This document shows, piece after piece, positions 45,551-59,373 of a stretch of 64,000 nt of DNA (the first letter of the stretch is position 1; every line of letters starts with the position of its first letter). The notes under the pieces were generated by a model. The model was given only the letters and a program-made list of their open reading frames with translations, was not told the origin of the DNA and ran no database searches. Made by a program: the position numbers and the translations under genes. Source of the DNA: Irpex lacteus (lineage: Eukaryota; Basidiomycota; Agaricomycetes; Polyporales; Irpicaceae); NCBI GenBank assembly GCA_001986395.2, contig MQVO02000010.1, positions 558,001 through 622,000 of the forward strand. The letters are read 5' to 3'.

Positions 45551-48236
45551 GATGGCAATGGAGGTCAGACGAGGAGTGCCAATTGGAGAATGAAGCTCAC
45601 CTTATATCATGGTAGCTGATAGGTCTACGCTGCAATCGTATCATTCAGTGACTCAGGCGGATATACCTCGTTATGACCATTGACGGCACCAAGAGTCTCC
45701 ATCACAAAGCATATTGGTGCTAGTAAGCAGTCATGAGCGAAAAACGTAAACTGTTGGCCATGGTGCATACAGCTATTTGCCCGCATCGCTAGTGATATCA
45801 GCGTTCAGGTCAGATGTTAATCATGTTCATCAGAAGAAGGTAATAATGGCCACGCACAATGACCTCCGTCAGGCACTGATAAGCGTCTATGAGTAAACCG
45901 CAGAATGCATATCCGAGGTGAATCCTTACTCACACTAAGCATGCGGCATGACCACAAAGCGGGACTTCCCGGGAATTATCCGCGGTCATAGGGCTGGTTA
46001 CATTCTCATATCTTCCACCATGAGAAATACCGGAAACTATTGTCGTGAGTGTCTTCAAGGATTTCGGTCATATATCAGGCGCGCTACGCTCATATACCTC
46101 AACAACACATGGATGGATGGCTGCTCCTTAAACGTCGACGAAGGCGGAATGCTGTGGTTGACTTTCCACATGCATGCTTTCTCCGGGTTACTTATCTTAA
46201 AGTAAATATAGAAGGGCCACAGTGTTGTGGAAACGGCCAACAACCACGCTACGGCGGGTTTCCGGTACCTGCGAGTAGAATAACGGGCGATGTGTCAGTT
46301 GGGAAGCCATGAAAAAATATTCATTAGCCGTACTGAAACTAATGAATAGTTCCGCAGTTTATGTGGACAAGACCCTTGAAGGTTAGAATGACAGCAAGGA
46401 GCAGGGAGGACGCGCAGATTCCAGTCGACCGAGGCGCTGACAGGGAAGATCCTACCGTGAGTCGGATTATGCCACCCACGCCAGAATATCTGTGACTTGG
46501 AGCAAAGTATTAGAATGGATTTCACGAGATAGCTGTGGCGGCGGTAGGAATCGTCTTGAGGTCGGGTCGAGGTTGGGTCGTGGTCAACCTGGTGGAAGCG
46601 CCGACGCTTGACAGAAAAGGTAAATGTTATCTTCCCTATGTATCTCCATTGTAAACCTAACCTTAGTCACTTACAATGACGTCCGAATCTCTTCAAGTTC
46701 ATGATCATTATTGTCACGGTCTTCTGTCATTGGTCAGGTTCTGTGGCTCACATATGTCTGCTTGTCTCTCGAGCCCATACCACCGTGGTCAGAACATGTA
46801 TCCTCAATTCACCCAAGGCCTACATATAAGTCGCATCTGTCCGAGTCGCATCAACGAGAACGGTCCTCAAGTTCCGTATTGACTGCGTTCTCGCTCCCCA
46901 AGTTGCTTATCATGGCACTCGACTGTGACTATACAATCCGTGCGTCAATTGTACCGGTGTCTGCATGCAAATGGCATGTATATGCTACTATAGCGCTTCT
47001 AATCTAACTACCGTTCCTTTCGTGACCTTTTGCGCTCGTTACTACCCCATACAACACCTCAATGGACCGCTGTGAAAGAACATCATACATGGCGGAGATA
47101 CGATACACAGAACACGACAAGTCCATGCCCAGGCTCATGAATGAGCACCTATTCCTGTACCCTAGATTGCTTACGCTTTCTGGCCTTCTTAGTGCCAGTG
47201 CGTCTCACTCTACTTGAGATCTTCGGGCACTCACGTATTTACAGCATAAATTTAGAACTAGGTTGCGATAGAGATGTGACATATGCGAGTACTCATTGCT
47301 TCTGTAATAGGCCCTTCAAGCTCTTTAGCTCATCTTCTATCCAGCCTTGCCGACTGCGCTGACCTTTGTCCTTCTCCGGACCACCGATCTCAGGCTCCAT
47401 TTCTATGGCCACAACTTCTGCACTCGGAGCTATCGCCCTCCAAACGCGCCCTCCACTCATAATTTTCCACCTTCTCCATACTGCATTGGCGGCATATCAC
47501 AGACAACTGGACGACTGCACGTTGAGATGCCAGCCTGAAGCGCTAGACCGAACACCGAGGTAGCCACTACGGAGAGAAGCAAACCCAGGTTTTCGACTCT
47601 CATTATCGACAGCGGCTTGCTTACATGTGCAAGACCAGGCCCGCGAACGCCAGAACGCTATGGGAGCGCCTTGTAGATATGGTATTTATAGAGCTTTCGA
47701 AGTGGGCCGCAGCATATGCATGTCTAACGATGGCTTGCCGATGATGTCACAGTATTCTATGCTCTTCAACGTCTTTGCTTCCTAAGTATTCATTATGCAG
47801 AAAGCATAGTCCACGCAAACTTGAAGTCACGCCTGCGAAAAGCCGAGGTAGAATAAAACTTGAGCTGATTATTCGATAACTAGGACAAAAGACGTTTCTC
47901 AACGTAAGGTATGGCTAACTTGTCCATTCTCAATACGATTCTGACTCACGCACCCTAACCCAAGTTACCTGACGCAATATATGATATAAGTATCAGCAGT
48001 TATATATATTTGATCTCGGTTGCATTCGAGTTCGCAGCGGCCGGGATAGCCGTTCCTCCACCCCAGGTTTGCGCAGTATAACCATAGGCATAAAACTAGA
48101 ACGGTGGCTGCCGCATGTCAATCTTCGAGTTCTCAATAAGCAGTATGCGCGCCGTGTAGTTTGTTACTTCAACGATTGATACGATGGGAAGAGGAAAGTG
48201 AACTTGAACGAGGCAACTAGACGTGAATAGTACGTA
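45551..48236. other. long intergenic region with no recognised gene
   Basis: About 2.7 kb, fairly AT-rich in places, with no frame over 100 codons on either strand and no repeat, RNA or family motif I can identify. It separates the mannanase from the F-box cluster. Confidence 0.4.
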
Positions 48237-50361
48237 TCACAAGTGATATATCTCCCCATATATCGCTTTCTCCATATCATATATATTTGTCCAAGCCGGT
48301 CCTGTTTCATGTCAATTCATCACTGGGAGTTTGGAAGAGACGACGGTAGAACTGGGACGCACCGATGGGGTCCAATGTGACAGGGTCTATGCGAAGGCGA
48401 TCGCCCTCTTTATCGGCTCGGAGAGGTATATGCGGGAATACCTTATCCGTACTGCTCCGATAGAAAGAAAGAATATACATAATATGGATATGCGGAGGGG
48501 GGGCATTGATAGATGGGTGCGCCCACACCCACGTCTTCAGCTTCTCGTAGTCTTGAAAGGCTATTGCGACGCAAACGAGAGGCGCTGCCGAATATTCTGC
48601 GAATAATGCTAGTTTGTTGATCAAGTCGGGAGTGATGTCGCTCTCTGAGATCTTTATATTGCACGCTACCAGGTGTAAGGCAGGCTGTGCTCGATCCCGA
48701 TGTTGGATTGCAAATATGAAGCGGAAACCGGGATGAGTATCTTTGAGATCTTTGAAATTCGACTCGGAGCCTGCGTTATCGTACAAGCCACGGTCCTCAA
48801 TAGTATTATGGACGACCATACTTAGATCGACGTATGTTGATACATTATCGCTGCCACCCTTCGAGTCTGATAGATCTGATCACCGGTGAGAACGTATCAA
48901 AAACGGATCAAGTTAAGTTCTAGTGTACTCACCCCAGAAGAGATGGCATTCCTTTGTGGATTGGTCTCCAGCGGGATAGAGCTCCCATAAAGACATAATT
49001 GCACGCATCATCCGCCTAGTATCAGGCAACCAGTGCAGGGGAAAATCAGGGCGGGATAGTGCCATATAATGGCAGAGACGTAAGTTGTCTGTGCAGCCTC
49101 TAGCGATTATACCCACCGGTTTGTCCACGCGGTCTAGATTTAGTGGAGGATTCCTCTTGGCTGGGCGTGGTATAGACACTGCAGTGACAGTGGACTCGTC
49201 CCACGTCAATTTCGTAACGGTAACCCTGAATTGTGCGCGTATGAGATGCGTCACATACTTTTCAACGTGCTTGAATGAAGGAAAGTGAATATTATTGACC
49301 ATGATTTCGGAGAACGCCAAAAGGGAAGGCGGAACGGCAACAGAGGGCGGGATACTCCAGTGCGGTGTAGCAATGTTGTGACAAGGTGAACCCTCTGGTA
49401 TTGGTCCGTATAGTGTAAGCTCATACAGCCTGATCCCGAACCCCCTATGTTCTCTGTTCAATTGTGTGATACAGTGGAGACGATGAAGGAATGAGTGAGC
49501 GGTTTCATAGCCCTGTCTTGCGCTTACGCCACCTATTAGCGCGCAGATTGTGTTTAATGAAGAGCATCCTTCCCTTGCGTATTTGAGCAAAATATCCGCA
49601 TCATCAGATGATTCGATACAGAGGAGAGATCCAAAAAATATCGACCGGCGGCACGAATTGGCCCAGTAGCGACACACGAGAGAACCTGCCCTCAGACCGC
49701 CCAGCAGATCATCTTCCTTGCGGTCCGCCTGTTGGCATCGTCGAAGGGTTCTAAAGAATTCTCCTCGTGGACCTCCGGCACTGCGCTTCTCGTCCAAGAA
49801 GAATAGAACGCCGTCGAAGAGCTCAGGTGGCATCTGTTCTGGGAGGTTGACTCCCGATCGCTGGCGAGAGAGCGAATCGGCTGAAGCCATTGAAGGGATG
49901 GATAAGGTGTGACACTCGTCAGCAGGTAGCTGTCGCCAAGGGGTGTCGATGGTTATCCGGAATAGGAATGTTTCCATGAAGCCCGTATCTCGTACTTGAA
50001 AGTCGTCGTGACGGTCGGGGCTCGGATTATTGAGACCATGTGATTCTTCGTCGGTGTTGTCAGAAATAGTTTCGTTAGTATACGATATCCTGTTATTGCC
50101 ATCGTAGTATCTGCAGACAATTCAACACGAGCTGTTAAACGAATGGTTGGAATCGAACCTTTTGAATTTTCCCTGTCTGATCCTCCGCTGCCTCTTCTTC
50201 CACCGCTTACTTCCCAGAGCCGGTGCTTTCACTAATCGCGGTTCAGAGTACAGGTCAGAAGTTGTTGACATCCATAGAGCTTGTATCCACTCACGGCGAA
50301 TTTCCTCCCATAACTCGTCAGAATGTGTATCATCACTTTGCGAGTCACCAGTGGTATTCAT
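48237..50361 (-). CDS. F-box-like protein, cluster member 1
   Basis: Predicted 631 residues from exons 50361-50295, 50231-50159, 50110-48933, 48875-48363 and 48301-48237. The F-box-like segment is MPPELFDGVLFFLDEK plus RAGSLVCRYWANSCRRSIFF, about residues 130-205. It is followed by a family-specific region (TPHWSIPPSV, FPSFKHVEKYVTHL, GCTDNLRLC, FPLHWLPDTRR, FWGEY or FWD at the splice) and a C-terminal domain ending RIDPVTLDPIG plus a short last exon with an invariant Trp. F-box proteins usually recruit substrates to SCF ubiquitin ligases. No LRR or WD repeats are visible. Exon layout equals that of member 2. Target unknown. Confidence 0.75.
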
Positions 50362-53300
50362 GAAGATAAGAAGGAAAAAGGGGGGGGGAGAGAAAAGCGA
50401 AGGACTATGCATTGCCGATTCGCGGACCCGTAGTACTATTTAGATGCAATCGCTTAGAGACCCTGTGTCCTGGGTAAAATCTGAATCGGGATTCGTATTT
50501 TCCAATATCGGAACTTACAATACAAGGAAATGAACCATCGTACTTCTATGACAGTACGGAAATCAAGGAACGGCTGTGTCCATATCTCCGTCTGTGAACA
50601 TCAATACTAGTAGCATCGTCAGGAGTCACTTACGTATAGCTACCTGAGAAAACTGGAACTCACATCTTCGGCAGCGTAGAAGGAGTGAGAAGAAAGAAGT
50701 CGACAGAGAAGCATCAACCATTGCCGCATATATGAGAGATTGAATTACTCGACGCAATGTATCGTGTGTATTGTGGTACGTACCTACCAATGAGATGACA
50801 CGCACATATCTGTCCTTGGCAAGTCTTCCCAGCGATTGTGTTCCAAAATATCACGGACGAGGCGCAGTTATGCTTCTTGTCTGCGACACATGAGCAACGC
50901 CTTGTTACTTGGATTCCAACTTTTTGATGAGAAGACAGCATTGAATTGCTCTTGTAGTAGGTTCCACGCATATTCATCTGTCAGATCATCGTGGCTGGAC
51001 AGATCACCCACGGAAGTGAAGCGAGAGCGCACATAGTACACCCCACTGGCAGATACGTCCCTATAAACTGAATACTACATAGGTTCGGCATCCTTGCAGG
51101 CTGCTGTGATTATTGATAAGCATAGCGCCGAGTTCTTTGGGTTCGCGATGAGCATACTCACTGCAGGTCCCGAGTTACTGGCAGTATGTGTATTCCAGCT
51201 AACATAGCGCTAATAGTGGATGAGCATGATACCGAAGGCATACGTGAGAGCCTCTAGACATACCAAGCAAATGACATCGCGGCCACCCCAATTCCTGAAT
51301 GACTACTGAAGATAGATGTGTAAGGGGCTGTGCCAGTCAGCTCACGGGTGCAAACTAGCAAAATGAAAAGATTGGATGGAAACGTACAACAACCTAATGT
51401 TCGTCTCCTCGGACTTACGGTGTCGTCCTGTAGCATGTGCCCGCTAGCCGCAGAAGTTTCCAGCTCTATGATTTTAGGTGCTGGCTCCCATCTTCAGCGG
51501 CGACGATTGATGTACTCTGTAATTTAGGGCGGACGTACCCGAGTGACTCCAACGTGAACCAGGATCGGCCAGCCTAAAAATAGCCATGAAATTCCGCAAT
51601 AGATGGAAATCGTCTGTCAGTATGCGGGAAATTCTATCAGTAGGGGACAATCAAAGGCAAGAAACAACAGAAACGAGTAGGTAGCTTATTGCATGAGGTA
51701 TATCTTCCGCTCCACTTTTCTCGCCGTTATTGGCTTGCAAAGGCGAGCGTTCGTTTCTGTCTCTTCGACGCGCCTGTTTATCGAGCGTGGACCCTTCTAT
51801 TGTTGCACCTGCGCTGAATAAACCAAGACTGGTGGAAGCGATATTGCGGAGAGTTTATTATATCAGAGATTTATCGTGAAACAATTTAGTGTCCTTCGTA
51901 CAGAATCGTACTAGAAGTACTGACAGTGACCGATGTATAGAGTAGCCTGAATGGTGTAGCGGGCATGTTAGGGATAATCGGTTAAAGAAGCATGACAACG
52001 CACCGTTCTGCTCACGTATCAATAGATACTGGACCGACCCGCTCATGTGCTTATAGACGAGTTCAAGAGAAACGTTTGGGGCAGGATTACGAAAGAGTTT
52101 GTGAAAGTATAATGCGTATTACTGGGAGTATCGTCATCTATGATTTGAGGGCACGCGTAGTCCAGTCATGTAGTCGATATCTAGGTGGCATCTTCTGCTG
52201 TATGTTCGTGCTTTGACTGAGAATTCTATTTCTTGCTACAGAATAGCATAAAGTAACCTTCTGCTATCGCCACATAAGCATGCGTCGGCAAAGAGGGTCG
52301 ATCACGAACGCACCAGTGCCCTCCTATCATCTGCTCCATTACGTGCGAGAAACAACGTTTGCCCTTTCCTAGTAAATTATCGCACCGCTGCATGAAACAG
52401 GTCTAAATCTTAGGCAGGGTCTGCAACAAGGAGTTCGAATGCGGGCAGGCTTGACACGACTATAGGCTACCGAGACGACCCGGGTGTCCCTCTCTTATGC
52501 TGCCTTCGACGATCTAGCTATAAGTACAGCAGCCTACAGACAACGATGAGCAATAGTTTCATCAGATAGATAACAGGCAATGTTCAGAGTCAAAGTAACA
52601 GGCAGGGTAGACGTTGTAGCAGATAAAGGGCTGGATAAAAAGTGATAGTATATGCACGCACCAGGCACCATTTTCGGCTATTGTATATCATACCATTCCA
52701 GATCCTCTGCCCTCGTTGAATAGCGTACGAGTATTCTTCCTTGAGAACCGAGCATGTGCGTCTATGCGTATCGAGACGTCAGATTCTGCAGTCCGCCGTA
52801 ACTCGTTCCAGTGTTAGTTACGAAGAATGGCTAAAAATGTTATTGGCAAACTTGAACGAATTCTGGAAGCTCGAGTTCTTGTGTCCTTGCAGTAGCGAGA
52901 TTAGACGTCCAAGATGTCCAATGTAACGATTCGCGGGTCGGGTAATCGAGCTGCAGTACAAAGTAAGAGAGTCGTCCATGGCGTCAGGCGCTCAGAAAGG
53001 AGAGGATAAGTCATCGTAAGCGAATGCAGAGCAGCCGAGCCACCATTGTGAACCGGTGACTGGCCATAGATATTTGAGTGAGATGGTCGTCGACAATTAA
53101 CAAAGAAGCGCCGGCGTTAGGCAAGAAAGGGAGCCATGATCTTCCCGATGGATCGAACCCTAACCAGAATGGACAGGATCGCCACTCTTTGCCCACACCG
53201 AGATTCTGAGCAGTGCTGACTTTGTGCTCCTCCACCATAACCTTGCTTGCTTGCGCATTCCTGGCTAATCTCGTTGCTACATTCACGTGATCCCGCGCCT

Positions 53301-53566
53301 TGGCATTCGCCAACCTCAATGTTCGCTCTCCTAGTCCTCGAGGCTTGCGCTTACTAGGGAGTACGACGTTGACGGAGACATGGCAGCTTATCACACCCCG
53401 TTGGAATTAGAACGACGATGCGTCAACAATATCGTCGCTCATCGAATCCCCCACATTCCGTATCACCGGTTGAGCGTGAAGAATCAGGCGTACGCATCGC
53501 GAGTAAACAGGTTTACTTGTCCGATTTATAATGATAGGCAAACGTAACTCGAACGAAACAACCACC
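50362..53566. other. long intergenic region within the F-box cluster
   Basis: About 3.2 kb. The longest frame is 53011-53394 (minus, 127 codons) with no recognisable motif or splice support. I found no clear degenerate F-box copy by eye. A short poly-G tract lies at about 50381-50389. Confidence 0.4.
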
Positions 53567-55670
53567 TCATAAAACCCGCGCCGCGCATTCTTTGAACAGC
53601 GACTCCTGGAGATCCGACAACCGCTTCCAACTTGATCCTGTTATGTACGAGTATCATAAATGGAAATTCGGGTTAGACGAGTACTAGATTGAGACGTACC
53701 GATCGGTCCCAATGTGATAGGGTCTATGCGGAAATACTCGTCGGTTTTACGCCCACCGATTCGAGGTATGTGCGGGAATACCTCATCGGTCTTACTCCGT
53801 TTACAGGTGAGAGCGTACATGATATGGTGGGCTGGAAAGACTGCACCAGCGGAAGGATGACCTTCAATCCACGTTTTGAGTTGCTCATGGTCGTCGAAAT
53901 TGAAGTGGACACATATGGGAGGCAGCTCTGAATAGTCCATGAGCAGCGTAAGCAAAGCGTCCGGCTGTACGGAGGCGCCCTCCTCCTCCGATATATCAAA
54001 GATTAGGTGGAGACCGACCACGTGCAGGGTAGGTGTTGCTGAGTCTCGAGGTTGCCTTGAGCCTAAGAATACGAAGTCGGGATAGTAAGCTAATCTTCCA
54101 AGCTGTCTAATGCCAAGACATAGGCTTATTCGAGTCAACTGCTCATCTAGGTCCTCGGAATCTGATCATCGTTGAGCACAAGGAGTAGAAAAATTCAATC
54201 GATATACGTACTCCAGAACACATGGCTTTCCTCGTCGTCAGTGGATACTTCAGAGGCTGGATACAACTCCCACAGAGAAGTCATCAGGCTGACCATCCGA
54301 CGAGCATCAGGCAGGGCGTGTAGAGGGCAATCAGAGCAACCCAGTGCAGTGGTCAAGCAGAGGCGGAAGTTGTCTGTGCATCCGTGGGCAATGATGCGGA
54401 CGCTATGGATGGCTATGTCCTGGTCTGGTGGAAGAAATTTACTGGGAAGACGTGGTATAGGAACCGTGGTGGTAGTCGACTCCTCATCCCACGTCAGGTT
54501 CTTGAAAACAACACTGCGCAAGGCGCACGCGAAGTGCCTTACGTACTTCGCAACATGCTTGAAGGACGGTAGATGAACTTTCTCGACTGCTATCGTGTCA
54601 GATTGCAAGAGAGACGGTGGAGTGGTGATGGCTGGCGGGACACTCCAATGCGGTGTGTCAAGGTTGTGACGAGGGAAATGGTTTGGAATAGGTCCGATTA
54701 TTGTAATTCTGTACACTCTAAGATGTTCGTTTAGTAGAACATTACAACGTAGACGGTGGAGGAACGAATTGGCGGTGTCATAAGCCTGGGTGACGATGAG
54801 CCTTGAAACAAGCTCGCACACCGGTACTAACGACGGGCAGCCTCCTATTCCATATCTCAGTATGGTATCAACATCGTCGGAAGATTGTATACGGAGAGTG
54901 CTGCGTCTAAAGATAGACCGTCGACACCAATTGGCCCAATAAAGACAGACAAGGGAGCACGTCTTCAGCGTACTCAACCTGTCTTGCCGGTCTGCTGAAT
55001 CTTCCCCAGGCCGAGCTCGTTGGAGAGTCCTGGAGTACTCGGCTATCGCGAATCTTGAATGACTACGCTTGTCGTCCAGGTAGAACAGAATGGCATCGAA
55101 GAGTTCAGGAGGCGTTTGTCGAGGGAGATTGGTTTTTGGCCGCCCGCACGGGGTCATTTCGACAGAAGCTAGTGAAGATTGGGTGGACAACTCGTAACGC
55201 TGGTCGCTAGAGAGCTGCTTCCAGGGCATATGCAGTAGAATCTCGAAAAGAAATGTTTCTGCGAAGCCCGTGTCTCGTGCTCGAAAGTCGTTGTGATAAC
55301 CAGGGCCATTGGAAGTATCATAGGAAATGTATTCGTGTTCATAAACCATCTTGTCTCCAGATTCGTACCATCTGTATGACATTCGATACACCCCGAGCAA
55401 GGAAGAGGAGTACTGCGAGCGTACCGTTGAAATTTCCCCTCCATGATCCTCCGCCGTCTCTTCCTCCATCGCTTACTTCCTGGAATTGGTGCTTCTAATT
55501 TGACTGGCCACGGTCATCAATTAGAAAATGGTCATATAGATAAAGCCTGTACACTGACCGTGACGCCATACAGGAGTCGTTGCTCCCTCAAACTCTGAGC
55601 TACTAATGTACGAATCATCACTTTCGAAGTCAGTTCCATAGTACAAACCACCGCTTTCGGAGCGTATCAT
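53567..55670 (-). CDS. F-box-like protein, cluster member 2
   Basis: Predicted 624 residues from exons 55670-55559, 55494-55425, 55371-54212, 54161-53700 and 53637-53567; phases close. It has the same five-exon plan as member 1. The short second exon encodes a basic patch GSKRWRKRRR in both (GSKRWKKRQRR in member 1). The F-box-like segment is TPPELFDAILFYLDDKRS and KTCSLVCLYWANWCRRSIFR. Shared family blocks are TPHWSVPPAI, LPSFKHVAKYVRHF, GCTDNFRLCL, PLHALPDARRM and, at the C terminus, FRIDPITLGPIG followed by SSWKRL in the last exon. Probably a substrate-recruiting SCF subunit; target unknown. Confidence 0.75.
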
Positions 55671-56170
55671 GTAGAAAATAAAGAGGAAAATGAAGGATGC
55701 GATACAGGAACCTCGCAGGACTCTAGCTGGTCAGTGGTACGGCTAGAGGTTTGTCGCCGCTTGAGCAGTCGAGATTCGTGAGTCAACCAAGACACTTGTT
55801 GTGTAGGCAAAACAGCGGGTCCGATTCACAATGTAAGAAGCGTGAGGCAATGTGAACCGCGGCCGTGGGCTAAGAACTTGGAGTACGTAGTAGGCAGAGA
55901 CGAAGGTTGTCGAGGCTAATAAGCGCCAACGCGCGACGGAACTTCGTCTTTCCCAACTCAGGCTGCCAGTGCACAGGATCCCTCAGCAAGATAAGTTCAC
56001 CGAGCTCCCCTTCATGCATGACTACTTGTATTATTCTCATTTTGCTTTTCTGACCACCGTACAACGAGCTCAGACGAGCCATAGAAAAAAGTGAAAGACC
56101 TTTCTTATACAGTGGTTACAACACACATAACGGCGTTGATCACGAATATATCTTTCCATGAGTGATCGCT
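55671..56170. other. spacer between F-box-like members 2 and 3
   Basis: A 70-codon minus-strand frame at 55870-56082 contains DNLRLC, a motif also seen in members 1 and 2, but in a different context. It could be a relic of a further family member. No other feature was seen. Confidence 0.35.
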
Positions 56171-57952
56171 TCAGAGTGATTCGAACAGTGAAGGGACGAT
56201 ATCTTTATCATGCACCCAGTTATCCCCTACACAACCATTTACATGTCAGCACGCTACTCCAGTACTGTGCCACCATGGACAAGACAAACACGCACCTGTA
56301 GCTTCCAACGTAATAGGATCAATTCCCACCCACGTCTTATTGAGCCTCCCATCGCCTCCTGGAACGTTTGGAAATGGGTACTCCTCGGACCGTTTACACG
56401 CGAGGATGTACTTCCTGTTATCCTTACCCTGAGACCCGCTCTCATCCGAATCCGACCCTGGTTCCGAGTTCCCATCCTCCTCATCCAAACGCTCGTTCAA
56501 CGGCGCTCCCAAAGCCTTGTGCTTGCCCACTAGAGCTTTCAGCACCCCGTAATCCGCTAACGCGATTACCACAACTCTCACAGCACATAACTCCCCAAGC
56601 TCCTTTCTCACCGCCGTTAAGTCTATCGTGCGATCCACCATTTGCTCGGGGGAAACCTTTCGGAAAGGAGGGTCGATTACTATCGCGACACCGAGGAGTC
56701 GAACGGGGCCGAAGCTTTTGCGGCCTTTCAGGGGAGGTCTTGGTTTGCAGACGAAGTGGGCTCTGAGTTGTGGGTAGTCAGCTGCTCCGCCGAAAACCTC
56801 GAAGGATACCGACGGTCTGTCAGCACGAGTACGATCGACTGTCAATAAGTTCGCTGTCAGAACACGCATAGGGCACACGGATAACGAGAATTTGGAGATG
56901 TATGACCTACAAGATGCGAGACTGTACGTGTTCCTCCCCTCTCTATCGACCTCAATAGCCGGCACATCGGCGTAAAACTTGTCGGTCCGCGTTAGAAAAC
57001 CGACGATCCAGTTCTGGTCCGAATCAGGTATCCCACGCAGCGGAAAGTCGGCATACATCATAGCAGCGTGGAGACATAAGAGTAAATTGCTCGTGCACCC
57101 TGACGCCGTCACTGCAACTTGCTTTCGACGATGCGAAGGAGGGCGCCGGGCAGAGGTTATAAAGGTGAGTGGAATGGGAGATGCAGAAGGGTCCCAGGTA
57201 ATGAAGAAGAGTTTGAGGGATTCTACGTCGCCAAAATGCTGGAGGTATTGAAGCGTGGATTTGAAAGAGGCGAATTCAAGATTTGTTAGCGTGATAGTCT
57301 TGTATGCGACGACAGCCGGAGGAGTTGAGGAAGCGTTGTGGGCTAGGTTCCAGTGAGGGGTGCTCCGTAACAGAAGGGGGAGTTTCTCAGGGAATGGGCC
57401 TCTCACTTGAAGCTCTATGAGTTTGTTGCGTGTCTGAGGAAGATATATGAGATGCAAAAACGGTTCTGCAACTTTGTAATCGAGGATAACGTGGATGGTC
57501 TTGATGAAACTGGCTACCGATGGGCCGAGCGCAGGTGAGCCTTGTCGCGTGTACAACCTGAAGTCCTCTGCACTTTGGAAAGACGTGATATGAATCCTCG
57601 CGTCCCGAAATAGATATTGTCGGCATTGTTTGGCCCAATACCGGCAGACCAACGAACAGCTCTTAAGAGTGTACATAGGTCCTGCTTTATGGACTTCGAT
57701 CTGTCGTTGAACCCAGTCTACGCTTCGGTCTCGGCGAAGTCGTTGCTCGACTTCTCGACGCCGGTCGTCGGTGCCTGCGAACATGAGAATGACTTCGAAT
57801 AATTCAGGAGGGATGGTATCGCCGGCGCTTGTGCGAATGAATGCGTCGATTAGAGTATCTTGTGTGGCCGGCTGGAGGTCTGATGAAGTCGACGCGCGCC
57901 CACGTCCGGAGGAACGGAAAGCCAAGTGGATACGCTTCTTGATGTTTTTCAT
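56171..57952 (-). CDS. F-box-like protein, cluster member 3
   Basis: Predicted 570 residues from exons 57952-56296 and 56226-56171. The start at 57952 (MKNIKKRIHLAF) aligns with MKKIRSKIRSVL of member 4; an upstream in-frame ATG at 58084 was not used. The F-box-like region is IPPELFEVILMFAGTDDRR plus LKSCSLVCRYWAKQCRQYLF. Family blocks: LIYLPQTRNKLIELQVRGP, STPHWNL, FASFKSTLQYLQHFGD, ASGCTSNLLLCL, ADFPLRGIPDSDQ. The C-terminal domain ends GIDPITLEATG, then a tiny last exon starting with DNW. It differs from members 1 and 2 in lacking the two short 5' exons and in carrying the KAGP segment before the F-box end. Target unknown. Confidence 0.73.
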
Positions 57953-59373
57953 GATGAGCTGTTTTGGATGGTGGGATGTGCGACCGGCAGGGACCTTTCG
58001 AGTAAATGGGAAGAAGGGTATTAGAAGCTGTCTGATGCAATTTGGGAAATGAGAAATATCATTAAACAGGCGTAAGATACTCACCGGAGCAGCCCAGTCA
58101 CGTAGAACTCTCCAAACTTCTAGCTATCGATAGACCGCGCTTTTCAACACTGAGATGTGTCTAGATCCCAAATGAGGCTCGATCGCATGTTGAACCGGTT
58201 GCTAACTTACTATAACTGGGCACCAGAGACAGATGCTTTCAAGATGCGAGATAGTACAATCGCGGCTGAAGACGATGTCCGTGAAGAGCGACTGGGCACG
58301 AGGCCACGCGTGAGCAAAGAGAACTGCACAGCAAAATAGTCAGTAAACATGGACCCACTGTATGACCGGACAGCGATATTCTCACGTGCGAAGGTGAAGA
58401 AGCTACATTCCGCACCACCAGGCACCTTTATAGGTCCTGCCATGATTATGTAGGCCTCAGGCCTGAAGGCGGGCCACGAATTGCGATGCGAGCAAAGTGG
58501 CCATTGTGTGTCATGGACTTGGTGGCCTGCGATGAAAGTCAATAGAGCTTTGCCAAAAGAGCCACTAGGGAGCTTTCTGCATATTCTGCTGTTATGGCAA
58601 CGACTTGCTGCTTCCCCCTGGAGCGTCTTGTGTGGGTGGCCCAGCGGAAGGTCGATAGTCTCAAGAAAGTGCGCTGGGGTGGATTCACGTCAGCGCCCCT
58701 CGCAGAAATCCGGTGGCCACCAGGTCGTAATACGTAACCAGGATTGAGCTCAAGATAATGGTCCAGATGCAGCAAGTCAAAGCAAGTCGACTCTCGAGGT
58801 CGTCGTCGATGCCTGAGTTTATGGAGCGCCCATATTCATCCGAAAAGGCAACTTGCATCTTCCCGATGCCATCTCGAGTGCTGCGGCACTACTTATCGTT
58901 ACTTCTCACTTCGACGACGATTCGATTTGTGGGCAAGTATTACTGTTAAGCATCTATACGCAGCACTCGTCACAATGTCCAGTCGCACCGATAAGAGTAT
59001 TCTCGGACTCGGCAGGAGTTTACTTACACTTCAGATCGCCAGTGTCACTCTCTCACCGACAGTAATCATGGTTTCTAATATCAAGCTCTCATGATATGAT
59101 TGTATAAACTCATGGATCGATCTATGTGTATGTATGAAAGTGTGCCTACAAGATCTAAGGCTCGGGGCCGATCTATGGAATAGTTAGACCTATTTACCTC
59201 TATCGCCAACATGGTGAGGGCAGATATGTCTCCGCGACGCCGGTTAGATTGTCCTCCAGTAGACGGTAGCCCATGGATCAGTGCTGTATATCTTTCAGAT
59301 AAAGATGGGTCATCATGATTGCAAGTAATTTGGCTTCAGGCCCCAACAGCACTAAGAACTCACGAATAGCACG
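57953..59373. other. intergenic region between F-box-like members 3 and 4
   Basis: About 1.4 kb. A 110-codon minus-strand frame (58210-58542) has no motif. Nothing else was recognised. Confidence 0.4.

Noticed and set aside
50130..50165. GGTTCGATTCC, a tRNA B-box-like string
   Set aside because: It spans the end of exon 2 and the following intron of F-box-like member 1. No tRNA fold around it.
53011..53394. 127-codon minus-strand frame in the F-box cluster gap
   Set aside because: No family motif shared with the cluster and no supporting splice sites; cannot be told from chance.
55870..56082. Possible F-box family relic containing DNLRLC
   Set aside because: Only one short motif matches and its order relative to the HW motif is reversed compared with intact members.
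58210..58542. 110-codon minus-strand frame between F-box-like members 3 and 4
   Set aside because: No recognised motif or homology to neighbours.
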